Origin: an uncultured Clostridia bacterium
GTDB taxonomy: Bacteria > Bacillota > Clostridia > Oscillospirales > CAG-272
DNA length: 13,999 nt
Direction: 5' to 3'
Assembly (NCBI GenBank): GCA_947304475.1
Contig: CAMZBE010000007.1
Location: 1 to 13,999 of the forward strand
Positions within the stretch are counted from its first letter, which is position 1. Every line of letters begins with the position of its first letter. The notes below the pieces were generated by a model that worked only from the letters and a program-made list of their open reading frames with translations, ran no database searches and was not told the DNA's origin. Made by a program: the position numbers and the translations under genes. This document shows, piece by piece, positions 1 to 6,279 of the stretch.

Positions 1-763
1 GCTCTGCGATAAATTGACCGTAAAGACCAAAAACGGCGATCTGCCCGAAATTAAGTTGTCAATTTGCGGGAATTATCACGTTCCGGAAGACCGCACAAAC
101 CTCGTCGTCCGTGCCGCGGAAGCGTTCTTTGAGGCGTCGGGAGATCGGTTTCCGGTCTCGGTTTTCCTTGAAAAGAACATTCCGACCGAAGCGGGGCTCG
201 GCGGCGGGAGCGCGGACGCCGCAGCGATGCTTCGCGCGATGAATCGAATCGCCGATCGACCGCTTTCAACAGACGCGCTTTCCGGGCTTGCCGCGTCGCT
301 CGGAGCAGACGTCGCGTTTTGCCTGTTCGGCGGGACCGCCGTTTGCTCGGGAATCGGAGAGAAGATCGAACAGGTCCCGAAGCCCGCGCGTCGGTTCTAT
401 ACCGTCGTGATGGGGCAGGAACTCGTTTCGACGCAAAACGCTTATCGGGAACTCGATCGGTACAGAGAAGAGAACGGCGTACCCGTTACACTCCCGGAAA
501 AGAACGATCTCTTCGCTCTTGCCCGGGGGGAAAAGCGGTTGCTTTTCAATGATTTCGAGACGGTCGTGTTCATGGATCAGCCGGGGATCGCGGAGCGGAA
601 AGCCCGTTTATTGTCTCTCGGCGCGACCGACGCCCTGATGAGCGGGAGCGGCGCCGCCGTTTTCGGCATTTTCCCGGATCAAAAGAGCGCGCAACGGGCA
701 GCCGCCGCATTTTCCGATCAGGACGCATTCGCAGTTTCGACGGTTGAACAGTATTACCAATAA
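1..763 (+). CDS. ispE: 4-diphosphocytidyl-2-C-methyl-D-erythritol kinase, 5'-truncated by window edge
   Basis: IspE is a cytoplasmic kinase that phosphorylates the 2-hydroxyl of CDP-methylerythritol with ATP in the non-mevalonate (MEP) isoprenoid pathway. The frame is open from base 2 to the TAA at 761-763, so about 253 residues are visible. Family members are usually about 285-290 residues, so the N-terminal lysine/Gly-Tyr-His substrate region lies before the window. The GHMP-kinase ATP-binding motif PTEAGLGGGSADAA is encoded at about 182-223. The C-terminal glycine-rich GHMP motif (LMSGSGAAVFGIF) is at about 635-675. The frame already has sense codons (Leu-Cys-Asp-Lys) before the TTG at 14, so that TTG is not a real start. 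The next gene follows after 17 nt on the same strand, so the two are probably co-transcribed. Identification rests on the GHMP motifs plus overall IspE-like spacing. Confidence 0.93.
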   Translation, partial: LCDKLTVKTKNGDLPEIKLSICGNYHVPEDRTNLVVRAAEAFFEASGDRFPVSVFLEKNIPTEAGLGGGSADAAAMLRAMNRIADRPLSTDALSGLAASLGADVAFCLFGGTAVCSGIGEKIEQVPKPARRFYTVVMGQELVSTQNAYRELDRYREENGVPVTLPEKNDLFALARGEKRLLFNDFETVVFMDQPGIAERKARLLSLGATDALMSGSGAAVFGIFPDQKSAQRAAAAFSDQDAFAVSTVEQYYQ

Positions 764-780
764 AGAAAGGACGCGTTCCC

Positions 781-2928
781 TTGAAGGGTAAATGGACTGA
801 AAAAAAGAAGAACGACGCTGTGGACGAAGCGAAAGGGCACGGCTTTTTTGCGTATCTGAACAGACATCCCATTCTCGAGTCCGCACTGTTCGCTCTTGTT
901 CTGAATTTTGTGATGGAGATCATCAGCCGCCGTTCACTGATCTCCGCGCTGTCTTTCACTTTTCATAGTCCGCATTTCTTCCTTGCGGGCTGGGCGGTCA
1001 TTTTTCTCACCCTTTCGCTTGCGCCGCTGTTTCCGAAAAAGATTTTTATTTATTGCTTTTTCGGGATCCTCTGGCTTTCGATGGCGATTACCAACGCCGT
1101 TTTAATCGTTATCCGTACCGCGCCCTTTGAGGCGGTCGATTTCTCGATCATCCGTACGGGGCTCGGGATTATCACGATCTATATGAAGGTCTGGCAGATC
1201 ATTCTGATTGCACTCGCGATCCTGTTGGCATTTGCCGGGATCGTGGTGCTTTCAATCAAAGTCAAAAGTCAGAAAGTCTTGTTCCGGCGCGCACTTCTCG
1301 GGATTGGGCTTTCGGCTCTGATCTCCTTCGGGCTGATCGTCCCGCTCAATCTTCTCGGCTATTATCCCTACGCTTTTTCCAACCTGACCGAGTCCTATGA
1401 TCGGTACGGGTTCACGTATTGTTTTACCTGCAGTATCTTCGATCGCGGCGTGAACCGCCCCGAAGGGTACTCGAAGAGCGCGGTTGACGGACTGATCGCC
1501 GAGATCGACGAGAAAACGCCGGTCAAAACCGACAGTACGCCGAACGTGATTATTCTGCAACTCGAGTCCTTCTTTGACGTCGGGCGGCTCGGGGACGTTA
1601 CCTTTTCGGAGAACCCGATCCCGTATTTTACCGAACTGAAGGAAGAATATTCGTCGGGGCTTCTGACCGTTCCGACCATCGGCGCGGGCACGGCGAACAC
1701 CGAATTCGAACTCGTGACCGGTATGAGTCATCACGATTTCGGGACAGGAGAATACCCTTATAAGTCGTTTCTGCAGCGTCAGAGTTGCGAATCGGTCGCG
1801 TATTTACTCGGTGAACTCGGGTATTCGACGCACGCGATTCACAACTACTCCGCTACTTTCTACGCGCGCAACGTCGCCTACGCATCGCTCGGATTCGATA
1901 CCTTCACGCCCATCGAGTATATGAACGGTCTGGAGTACAATCCGCTCGGCTGGGCAAAAGACAAGATCCTGACGGATTTGATTCTCGACGCGCTGAACTC
2001 GACCGAGGGACGCGATATGATCCTGACGATTTCGGTACAGGGGCACGGCAAGTATATTGCGGCAGAGGATCCGCGCATCACGGCAACGTCAGACACGATT
2101 GACGAAGATACTCTGGCGTCCCTGACGTATTATGTCAACCAGATTAACGAAATGGACGATTTCCTGCGCGACCTTACAGCGGCGCTCTCCTACGAAAATT
2201 TAGGGGAAGAGGTGCTGCTCATCATGTACGGAGACCATCTTCCCAGTATGGCTTTGACGCAGGACGATCTTGCCGTCGGCAATATGTATCAGACCGATTA
2301 CGTCGTCTGGTCCAACCGACCGATGGAACGCGAAACGCGCGATTTGTGCGCCTATCAACTGTCGGCGTACGCGCTTTCGAAGGTCGGGATCTCGCGTGGG
2401 AACGTCATTCGGCTGCACCAGACCGAACTTGCCGCCGGAAACGAGGAATACGGCGACGAACTTCGGCTTCTCGAATACGATCTCGTCAACGGCAAAAAGT
2501 ACGCGTACGGGAAGACAGAACGCTACGAGATCAAGGATATGCAGATGGGCGTGAAAGAGATCACGCTTTCGTCGGTCTCTTTGCTTGACGAGAGGACCTT
2601 TCTCGTGACCGGAAGCGGTTTCACCGAATGGAGCGTCGTGTATCTGAACGGGAAGAAGTGCAATACCGCCTACGTTTCTCCGACGCATCTGCGCGTAACG
2701 GGGAAGGAACTGAATCCGGGAGACGCCGTGACGGTCGAACAGATTTCGGTTGACCGCGTTCGTCTCGGCTCAACCGAGAAGATCGTCTACCGTGCGTCCG
2801 ACGCACCGCCGCCGAAATCGTGGGGAGAGCGGTTCGGCTGGATTGTTCCGGTCGGTGCGGTCGTGTTCTTCGGGATGCTCGAACTGACCGTCGTTATCGT
2901 GAAACGGAGCCGGAAAAAGAAAAAATAA
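781..2928 (+). CDS. LtaS-like alkaline-phosphatase-superfamily membrane phosphotransferase with C-terminal IPT/TIG-like domain
   Basis: This 715-residue membrane protein resembles lipoteichoic acid synthases, which transfer glycerol phosphate to cell-surface polymers outside the membrane. Five hydrophobic segments (about 33-49, 66-84, 88-112, 138-158, 171-192) precede an extracellular sulfatase-fold domain. The expected catalytic set is present: Glu262 in LESFFD, a candidate nucleophile Thr304 in GAGTANTEF, His422 in the GHGKY segment, and Asp485-His486 in YGDHLP. After the catalytic domain, residues about 591-672 look like an IPT/TIG beta-sandwich (VTGSGF...VYLNG...LRVTG). A final hydrophobic helix at about 687-707 and a basic tail follow. 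The TTG start is preceded by AAAGGA with 9 nt spacing. The C-terminal extension and second anchor are not part of standard LtaS. The actual substrate (teichoic acid, glycolipid or other polymer) cannot be read from the sequence. Confidence 0.85.
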   Translation: MKGKWTEKKKNDAVDEAKGHGFFAYLNRHPILESALFALVLNFVMEIISRRSLISALSFTFHSPHFFLAGWAVIFLTLSLAPLFPKKIFIYCFFGILWLSMAITNAVLIVIRTAPFEAVDFSIIRTGLGIITIYMKVWQIILIALAILLAFAGIVVLSIKVKSQKVLFRRALLGIGLSALISFGLIVPLNLLGYYPYAFSNLTESYDRYGFTYCFTCSIFDRGVNRPEGYSKSAVDGLIAEIDEKTPVKTDSTPNVIILQLESFFDVGRLGDVTFSENPIPYFTELKEEYSSGLLTVPTIGAGTANTEFELVTGMSHHDFGTGEYPYKSFLQRQSCESVAYLLGELGYSTHAIHNYSATFYARNVAYASLGFDTFTPIEYMNGLEYNPLGWAKDKILTDLILDALNSTEGRDMILTISVQGHGKYIAAEDPRITATSDTIDEDTLASLTYYVNQINEMDDFLRDLTAALSYENLGEEVLLIMYGDHLPSMALTQDDLAVGNMYQTDYVVWSNRPMERETRDLCAYQLSAYALSKVGISRGNVIRLHQTELAAGNEEYGDELRLLEYDLVNGKKYAYGKTERYEIKDMQMGVKEITLSSVSLLDERTFLVTGSGFTEWSVVYLNGKKCNTAYVSPTHLRVTGKELNPGDAVTVEQISVDRVRLGSTEKIVYRASDAPPPKSWGERFGWIVPVGAVVFFGMLELTVVIVKRSRKKKK

Positions 2929-2932
2929 AACG

Positions 2933-2966
2933 TGACCGGGGAGAGCCGAATCGCTCTCCCCGGTCA
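2933..2966 (-). terminator. Hairpin terminator between convergent genes, best oriented for spo0A
   Basis: A perfect 13-bp stem (2934-2946 with 2953-2965, GACCGGGGAGAGC and its complement), extended by a T-A pair at 2933/2966, has a 6-nt loop. On the minus strand it lies 6 nt past the spo0A stop and is followed by a T-rich run (read from 2932 downward, ACGTTTTATTTTTT fashion). That makes it a good intrinsic terminator for spo0A. On the plus strand it follows the LtaS-like gene but lacks a U-tract, so termination in that direction would be weaker. Confidence 0.85.
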
Positions 2967-2972
2967 AATCGT

Positions 2973-3752
2973 TCAGTACAGTTTGTATTTCAGCCGCAGG
3001 TGATCTGCGATCATCGCGATAAACTCCGAGTTGGTCGGCTTTCCGCGGTTGTTCTGGACGGTATAGCCGAAATAGGAGTTCAGGGTGTCGACGTCGCCCC
3101 GGTCCCACGCGACCTCGATGGCGTGCCGGATGGCGCGTTCGACGCGGGACGTCGTGGTTTGGTATTTCTTTGCGACGGTGGGATAGAGGATCTTGGTCAC
3201 CGAATTGATGATCTCGCTGTCAGCGATGGTCAGCATAATCGCCGTGCGCAGGTACTGATAACCCTTGATGTGTGCGGGAACTCCGATCTGATGTATAATC
3301 TTGGTGACCTGCGCTTCGATATCGGGGATAGCGTCCGGTCGAACGTCTCCGCGGACCCCGTCCCCGCGGCGGGAGGAAGTGAGTGCGGCGATATGGTCGA
3401 CCAGACTGGCGTAATTCAGCGGTTTGAGAAGGCAAAGGTCGGCGCCGGTGGATGTGGCGTCAATGAACGCGGCGGTGTTCGAGACGAGCGAGACGAGGAT
3501 TGCGATGGGCGGACGCTCTGTACTGCCGGACGGCTCTTTTATCTTTCTGATCAGTCCGATGCCGTCGAGTTTCGAGAGCCAAAGGTCGACGATCACGACG
3601 TCGGGACGTGTGCGTCGGATCTTTTGCAGCGCCTCTTCGCCGTTTGCCGCTTCGTCGGGCAGGGGATAGCCCGAGCGGATCAGTTGATCGCGCACCTGAC
3701 GCCTGAATTCCGCGCTTTCGTCCGCAATGAGTACTTTTGTGTTTTTTTCCAT
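2973..3752 (-). CDS. spo0A: Stage 0 sporulation protein A, master response regulator
   Basis: Spo0A is the phosphorelay-controlled transcription factor that commits the cell to sporulation. The 259-residue length fits the family. The N-terminal receiver (1-125) has phospho-acceptor Asp56, switch-type Ser88 and Lys110 in LLKP. The C-terminal half (about 145-259) carries hallmark stretches such as PAHIKGYQYLR, YPTVAKKY, SRVERAIRHAIEVAW and KPTNSEFIAM, which match the Spo0A DNA-binding domain closely. The ATG at 3752 is preceded by AAAAAGGAGAAGG. The receiver is more diverged: the acidic pocket reads Asp11-Glu12 rather than Asp-Asp, and the segment after Asp56 is LWLSKLDG instead of the usual (I/L)xMPxxDG. 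The gene stands alone, divergent from PEPCK, and spoIVB is not its immediate neighbour. A promoter and a 0A box lie upstream, consistent with autoregulation. Confidence 0.98.
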   Translation of the reverse strand: MEKNTKVLIADESAEFRRQVRDQLIRSGYPLPDEAANGEEALQKIRRTRPDVVIVDLWLSKLDGIGLIRKIKEPSGSTERPPIAILVSLVSNTAAFIDATSTGADLCLLKPLNYASLVDHIAALTSSRRGDGVRGDVRPDAIPDIEAQVTKIIHQIGVPAHIKGYQYLRTAIMLTIADSEIINSVTKILYPTVAKKYQTTTSRVERAIRHAIEVAWDRGDVDTLNSYFGYTVQNNRGKPTNSEFIAMIADHLRLKYKLY

Positions 3753-3802
3753 GTTTCCTTCTCCTTTTTGCTAATCACCGATTTTCGGATTCGGCTGTAA
3801 TT

Positions 3803-3831
3803 ATTTTACCATAATCTGCCATTTAATGCAA
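3803..3831 (-). promoter_or_regulatory. Sigma-A-type promoter of spo0A (extended -10)
   Basis: Read on the minus strand, the -35 TTGCAT (3826-3831), a 17-nt spacer and the -10 TAAAAT (3803-3808) form a good vegetative promoter. The spacer ends in TGG, giving an extended -10 (TGNTAAAAT). Transcription would start near 3796, leaving a leader of roughly 45 nt before the spo0A ATG. I did not find a convincing sigma-H promoter (AGGA...GAAT type) between here and the gene. Confidence 0.7.
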
Positions 3832-3894
3832 GTGATAAAGTGGACAAAGTTTACATGGTCTCATTTTGCATTTTCCCCGTTTGTTCCAACCGAC

Positions 3895-3901
3895 TGTCGA
3901 A
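3895..3901 (+). promoter_or_regulatory. 0A box (Spo0A binding site)
   Basis: TGTCGAA matches the Spo0A consensus heptamer exactly. It lies 64 bp upstream of the spo0A -35 box and 153 bp before the PEPCK -35 box. A poorer copy (TGTCCAC on the minus strand, about 3840-3846, 5 of 7 matches) lies nearer the spo0A promoter. Because the binding protein is encoded next door, autoregulation is the simplest reading; an effect on PEPCK is possible. A single heptamer can occur by chance. Confidence 0.55.
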
Positions 3902-3927
3902 ATCCATAGAGCAACCTAACATTTTAG

Positions 3928-3965
3928 GGGCGAAAAAACGCGTAAAATCAAGGGTTTCTTCGCCC
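3928..3965. repeat. Imperfect 12-bp inverted repeat between divergent promoters
   Basis: GGGCGAAAAAAC (3928-3939) and GTTTCTTCGCCC (3954-3965) are inverted copies with one mismatch, separated by 14 nt. The mismatch is A-C in plus-strand RNA but a G-U wobble in minus-strand RNA. Neither side has a U-tract, so it is not an intrinsic terminator. It also lies upstream of both predicted transcription starts, which favours an operator-like protein site over an RNA element. Confidence 0.55.
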
Positions 3966-4054
3966 TCTCCACCCGAACGATCTACGGCGAACGAGCCGCT
4001 TTGACCTCTGCATTTTTCAAAACCGATTTTTTATTATTTTTTTCGCGCAAGCGG

Positions 4055-4083
4055 TTGCATTTACGCGTCATTGATGATATAAT
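4055..4083 (+). promoter_or_regulatory. Strong extended -10 promoter of PEPCK
   Basis: TTGCAT (4055-4060), a 17-nt spacer and a perfect TATAAT (4078-4083) preceded by TGA give an extended -10 consensus TGNTATAAT. A second overlapping TATAAT lies at 4083-4088. Initiation near 4090 would give a leader of about 58 nt ending in AAGGAG, 10 nt before the ATG. The spacer contains TTTACGCGT, whose inverted copy lies at 3938-3946, so the promoter could carry an operator. Confidence 0.8.
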
Positions 4084-4147
4084 ATAATCGCAGTAAATTG
4101 GATCGCTGCTCAATTTTCGTAATTTTTTTTAAAGGAGAGCAAATACC

Positions 4148-5920
4148 ATGTCCCCGACAATGACCAAGAATCGGTACGTGCTGAACTGGATCGACGAGAT
4201 GGCGAAGATGACGCGTCCCGCCAAGATCGTCTGGATCGACGGAACCGAACAGCAGGCAGAGGAACTCCGGCGTGAGGCGTGCTCCACCGGCGAACTGACC
4301 AAACTGAACCAGGAACTTCTTCCCGGGTGTTATCTGCACCGCACCGCGATCAACGACGTTGCCCGCGTGGAAGGCAGAACGTTCATCTGCACCCGTAAGA
4401 AGGAAGACGCCGGGAACATCAATAACTGGATCGATCCGAAAGAGTGCTACGCACGGCTCTCAAAACTCTATAACGGCGCCATGGAAGGGAAGACGATGTA
4501 CGTCATTCCGTATTCCATGGGTATCGTCGGCTCCGATTTCGCCAAGTACGGCATTGAACTGACCGACTCGATCTACGTCGTTCTCAATATGCTGATCATG
4601 ACGCGCGTCGGCAAGAACGTCCTGGACGCTCTCGGCGACGATCCCGGATTTATCAAGGGACTTCACGCGAAGGCGCAACTCGACGAGGAGAACCGTTATA
4701 TCTGCCATTTCCCCGAGGATAACACCATCTGGTCGGTCAACTCCGGCTACGGCGGGAACGTCCTGCTCGGCAAGAAGTGCTTCGCTCTCCGTATCGCTTC
4801 CTACCTCGGCAGAAAAGAGGGATGGATGGCGGAACATATGCTGATCCTCGGGATCGAGTATCCCGACGGTGACATCAAGTACGTCTGCGCCGCTTTCCCG
4901 TCCGCGTGCGGCAAGACCAACCTTGCGATGCTGATCCCTCCCGAATTCTACCGCAAGAAGGGCTTCAAGGTCTGGACGGTCGGCGACGATATCGCCTGGC
5001 TGCGGATCGGGAAAGACGGTCGTCTCTGGGCGGTCAACCCCGAAAACGGGTTCTTCGGCGTCGCGCCCGGCACCAACGAAAAATCCAACCCCAACGCGCT
5101 CGCCACGACGAGAAAGAACACCATCTTTACCAACGTAGTCGAAAACCTCGACAACGAGACGGTCTGGTGGGAAGGGCTTGACAAGAATCCCCCGAAGAAC
5201 GCGCTCAACTGGAAGGGCGAGAAGTGGGACGCGAGCGACGGATCGAAGGGTGCGCATCCGAACTCCCGCTTTACCGCGATGGCGACCAACTGTCCGTGTC
5301 TGTCGGATAAGTTCAACGATCCCGCCGGCGTTCCGATCTCCGCGATCGTATTCGGCGGTCGCCGTGCCCGCACCGCTCCTCTGGTCTATCAGTCCACGTC
5401 CTGGCAGAACGGTACTTTCGTCGGCTCGATCATGGCGTCCGAAACGACGGCTGCTGCCTCGGGTGCCGTCGGCGTCGTCCGCCGCGATCCGATGGCGATG
5501 CGTCCCTTCGTCGGCTACGATATGGGCGACTACTGGGGCCACTGGCTCGATATGGGCAAGATGATCCCGAACCCGCCGAAGATCTTCCACGTCAACTGGT
5601 TCCGGACCGACGACGAAGGGCACTTCCTCTGGCCGGGTTACGGCGAGAATATGCGCGTCCTGATGTGGATCCTCGCCCGCTGCGAAGGCAAGGTCGACGC
5701 GAAGAAAACGCCGATCGGCTATGTTCCTTTCGTCAAGGATCTGGATCTCGAGGGGCTTGACGTTGACGAAAACGTGGTCGAAGGATTGCTTGACGTCGAC
5801 GCGAAACTGTGGCTCGAAGATATCGTCGGTATCCGCGAGTTCTACGCGCAGGTCGGCGAACGCGTTCCCGGCGAACTTTACGACGAACTTAACGCTCTGG
5901 AAGACCGCCTTCGCAAATAA
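4148..5920 (+). CDS. pckG: Phosphoenolpyruvate carboxykinase (GTP)
   Basis: This cytosolic enzyme interconverts oxaloacetate + GTP with phosphoenolpyruvate + CO2 + GDP (EC 4.1.1.32). It serves gluconeogenesis or, in many anaerobes, CO2-fixing PEP carboxylation during fermentation. The 590 residues match the GTP-type family (about 600) and not the shorter ATP-type. The kinase-1a/P-loop FPSACGKTN (250-258) contains the family's reactive Cys254. The metal-binding kinase-2 motif VGDDIAW begins at 278 with Asp280-Asp281. VFGGRRARTAPL (401-412) supplies the substrate arginines. The ATG has AAGGAG at 10 nt spacing; a near ATG at codon 5 is possible but less well spaced. The gene is transcribed alone, between a strong promoter and two terminator hairpins. 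The same gene is often called pckA. Physiological direction cannot be decided from sequence. Confidence 0.98.
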   Translation: MSPTMTKNRYVLNWIDEMAKMTRPAKIVWIDGTEQQAEELRREACSTGELTKLNQELLPGCYLHRTAINDVARVEGRTFICTRKKEDAGNINNWIDPKECYARLSKLYNGAMEGKTMYVIPYSMGIVGSDFAKYGIELTDSIYVVLNMLIMTRVGKNVLDALGDDPGFIKGLHAKAQLDEENRYICHFPEDNTIWSVNSGYGGNVLLGKKCFALRIASYLGRKEGWMAEHMLILGIEYPDGDIKYVCAAFPSACGKTNLAMLIPPEFYRKKGFKVWTVGDDIAWLRIGKDGRLWAVNPENGFFGVAPGTNEKSNPNALATTRKNTIFTNVVENLDNETVWWEGLDKNPPKNALNWKGEKWDASDGSKGAHPNSRFTAMATNCPCLSDKFNDPAGVPISAIVFGGRRARTAPLVYQSTSWQNGTFVGSIMASETTAAASGAVGVVRRDPMAMRPFVGYDMGDYWGHWLDMGKMIPNPPKIFHVNWFRTDDEGHFLWPGYGENMRVLMWILARCEGKVDAKKTPIGYVPFVKDLDLEGLDVDENVVEGLLDVDAKLWLEDIVGIREFYAQVGERVPGELYDELNALEDRLRK

Positions 5921-5960
5921 TCAAAAGAACCCCCGGAAAGCATTCCGGGGGTTCTTTTGA
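5921..5960 (+). terminator. Intrinsic terminator of PEPCK
   Basis: An 18-bp perfect stem (5921-5938 with 5943-5960) with a 4-nt loop (AGCA) starts immediately after the stop codon. The GC core CCCCCGG/CCGGGGG is followed by TTCTTTTG on the descending arm. The symmetric A/T ends mean it can also work on the minus strand. Confidence 0.9.
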
Positions 5961-5961
5961 A

Positions 5962-5990
5962 AAAAGCGACGCCCGTGTGGCGTCGCTTTT
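5962..5990 (-). terminator. Intrinsic terminator of the small Cys-rich gene (ylbJ side)
   Basis: A 12-bp perfect stem (5962-5973 with 5979-5990, AAAAGCGACGCC and its complement) with a 5-nt loop lies 4 nt beyond the stop of the minus-strand small gene. On the minus strand it ends in six Ts, the better U-tract; on the plus strand it ends in TTTTGTTG. It is separated by 1 nt from the PEPCK hairpin, so this convergent junction has tandem, probably bidirectional, terminators. Confidence 0.85.
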
Positions 5991-5994
5991 GTTG

Positions 5995-6228
5995 TCAGAG
6001 GTCCCCGAGATCCTCGTTTACCGGATCCGGGGCTTTTTTCATCGGAGGTCGATGTTTGAGCAGATCGTATCGGAAATGACGACAGCCGAATCCGCCCGCT
6101 CTTTCCGGTTTCTTTCTTCTGCGCATACAGCGGACGAGTTGCTCGTCTCCCTCCTGCGGCAGGGCGTATTCGCAGTATATGCAGCAGGGCGTATAGTCGG
6201 GTTCGGCATACTTTTTGCGTCCGAACAT
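5995..6228 (-). CDS. Small Cys-rich (putative zinc-binding) protein of unknown function
   Basis: The 77-residue product starts MFGRKKY and carries Cys15, Cys16, Cys19, Cys34 and Cys49. CIYC (16-19) plus two later cysteines would allow a four-Cys zinc site. The C-terminal segment CRHFRYDLLKHRPP (49-62) resembles small uncharacterised clostridial proteins with a C(R/K)xF(R/K)YDPLKRxPP-like tail; this is from memory and no search was run. The ATG at 6228 is preferred over the in-frame GTG at 6237, because that GTG lies inside an almost perfect Shine-Dalgarno AAAGGGGGTGAT (6233-6244). The gene has its own strong promoter overlapping the end of ylbJ and its own terminator. It is highly basic in the middle and soluble. 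No function is assigned. Confidence 0.8.
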   Translation of the reverse strand: MFGRKKYAEPDYTPCCIYCEYALPQEGDEQLVRCMRRRKKPERAGGFGCRHFRYDLLKHRPPMKKAPDPVNEDLGDL

Positions 6229-6250
6229 CCCAATCACCCCCTTTTTCTTG

Positions 6251-6279
6251 ATTTTAACACAATGCTTCTACTTTGTCAA
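6251..6279 (-). promoter_or_regulatory. Strong sigma-A promoter of the small Cys-rich gene
   Basis: On the minus strand a perfect -35 TTGACA (6274-6279), a 17-nt spacer and TAAAAT (6251-6256) preceded by TGT form an extended -10 promoter. The -35 lies in the 3' end of ylbJ. Initiation near 6244 gives a very short leader of about 16 nt that begins at the ribosome binding site. The small gene can therefore be expressed in growing cells independently of the sporulation gene upstream. Confidence 0.8.

Larger units (their letters stand above)
3753..4147. other. 395-bp AT-rich divergent regulatory region (spo0A / PEPCK)
   Basis: No convincing gene lies here. It contains a spo0A promoter (minus strand), a perfect 0A box at 3895-3901, an imperfect 12-bp inverted repeat at 3928-3965, a PEPCK promoter at 4055-4083 and the PEPCK ribosome binding site AAGGAG at 4132-4137. 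TGCATT recurs four times (3867, 4009, 4056 on the plus strand; 3822-3830 read on the minus strand), and two of these copies are -35 boxes. A 9-base inverted pair is also present: ACGCGTAAA at 3938-3946 and TTTACGCGT at 4060-4068. Confidence 0.7.

Noticed and set aside
2820..3800. Plus-strand open frame of over 300 codons across spo0A
   Set aside because: It is the complement of spo0A, runs through the terminator hairpin, and its translation shows no family features.
4001..4029. TTGACC as a second -35 box for PEPCK
   Set aside because: No acceptable -10 box lies 16-18 nt downstream.
4460..5623. Long minus-strand open frame opposite PEPCK
   Set aside because: It lies wholly antisense to an unambiguous enzyme gene, has no recognisable domain or ribosome binding site, and results from GC-rich codon bias. 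The same applies to long antisense frames at 7944-8957, 9898-11154, 10686-11894, 11917-12774 and 12862-13938.
6229..6237. GTG start for the small Cys-rich protein
   Set aside because: The GTG is part of the Shine-Dalgarno sequence AAAGGGGGTGAT; the ATG at 6228 has correct spacing from it.
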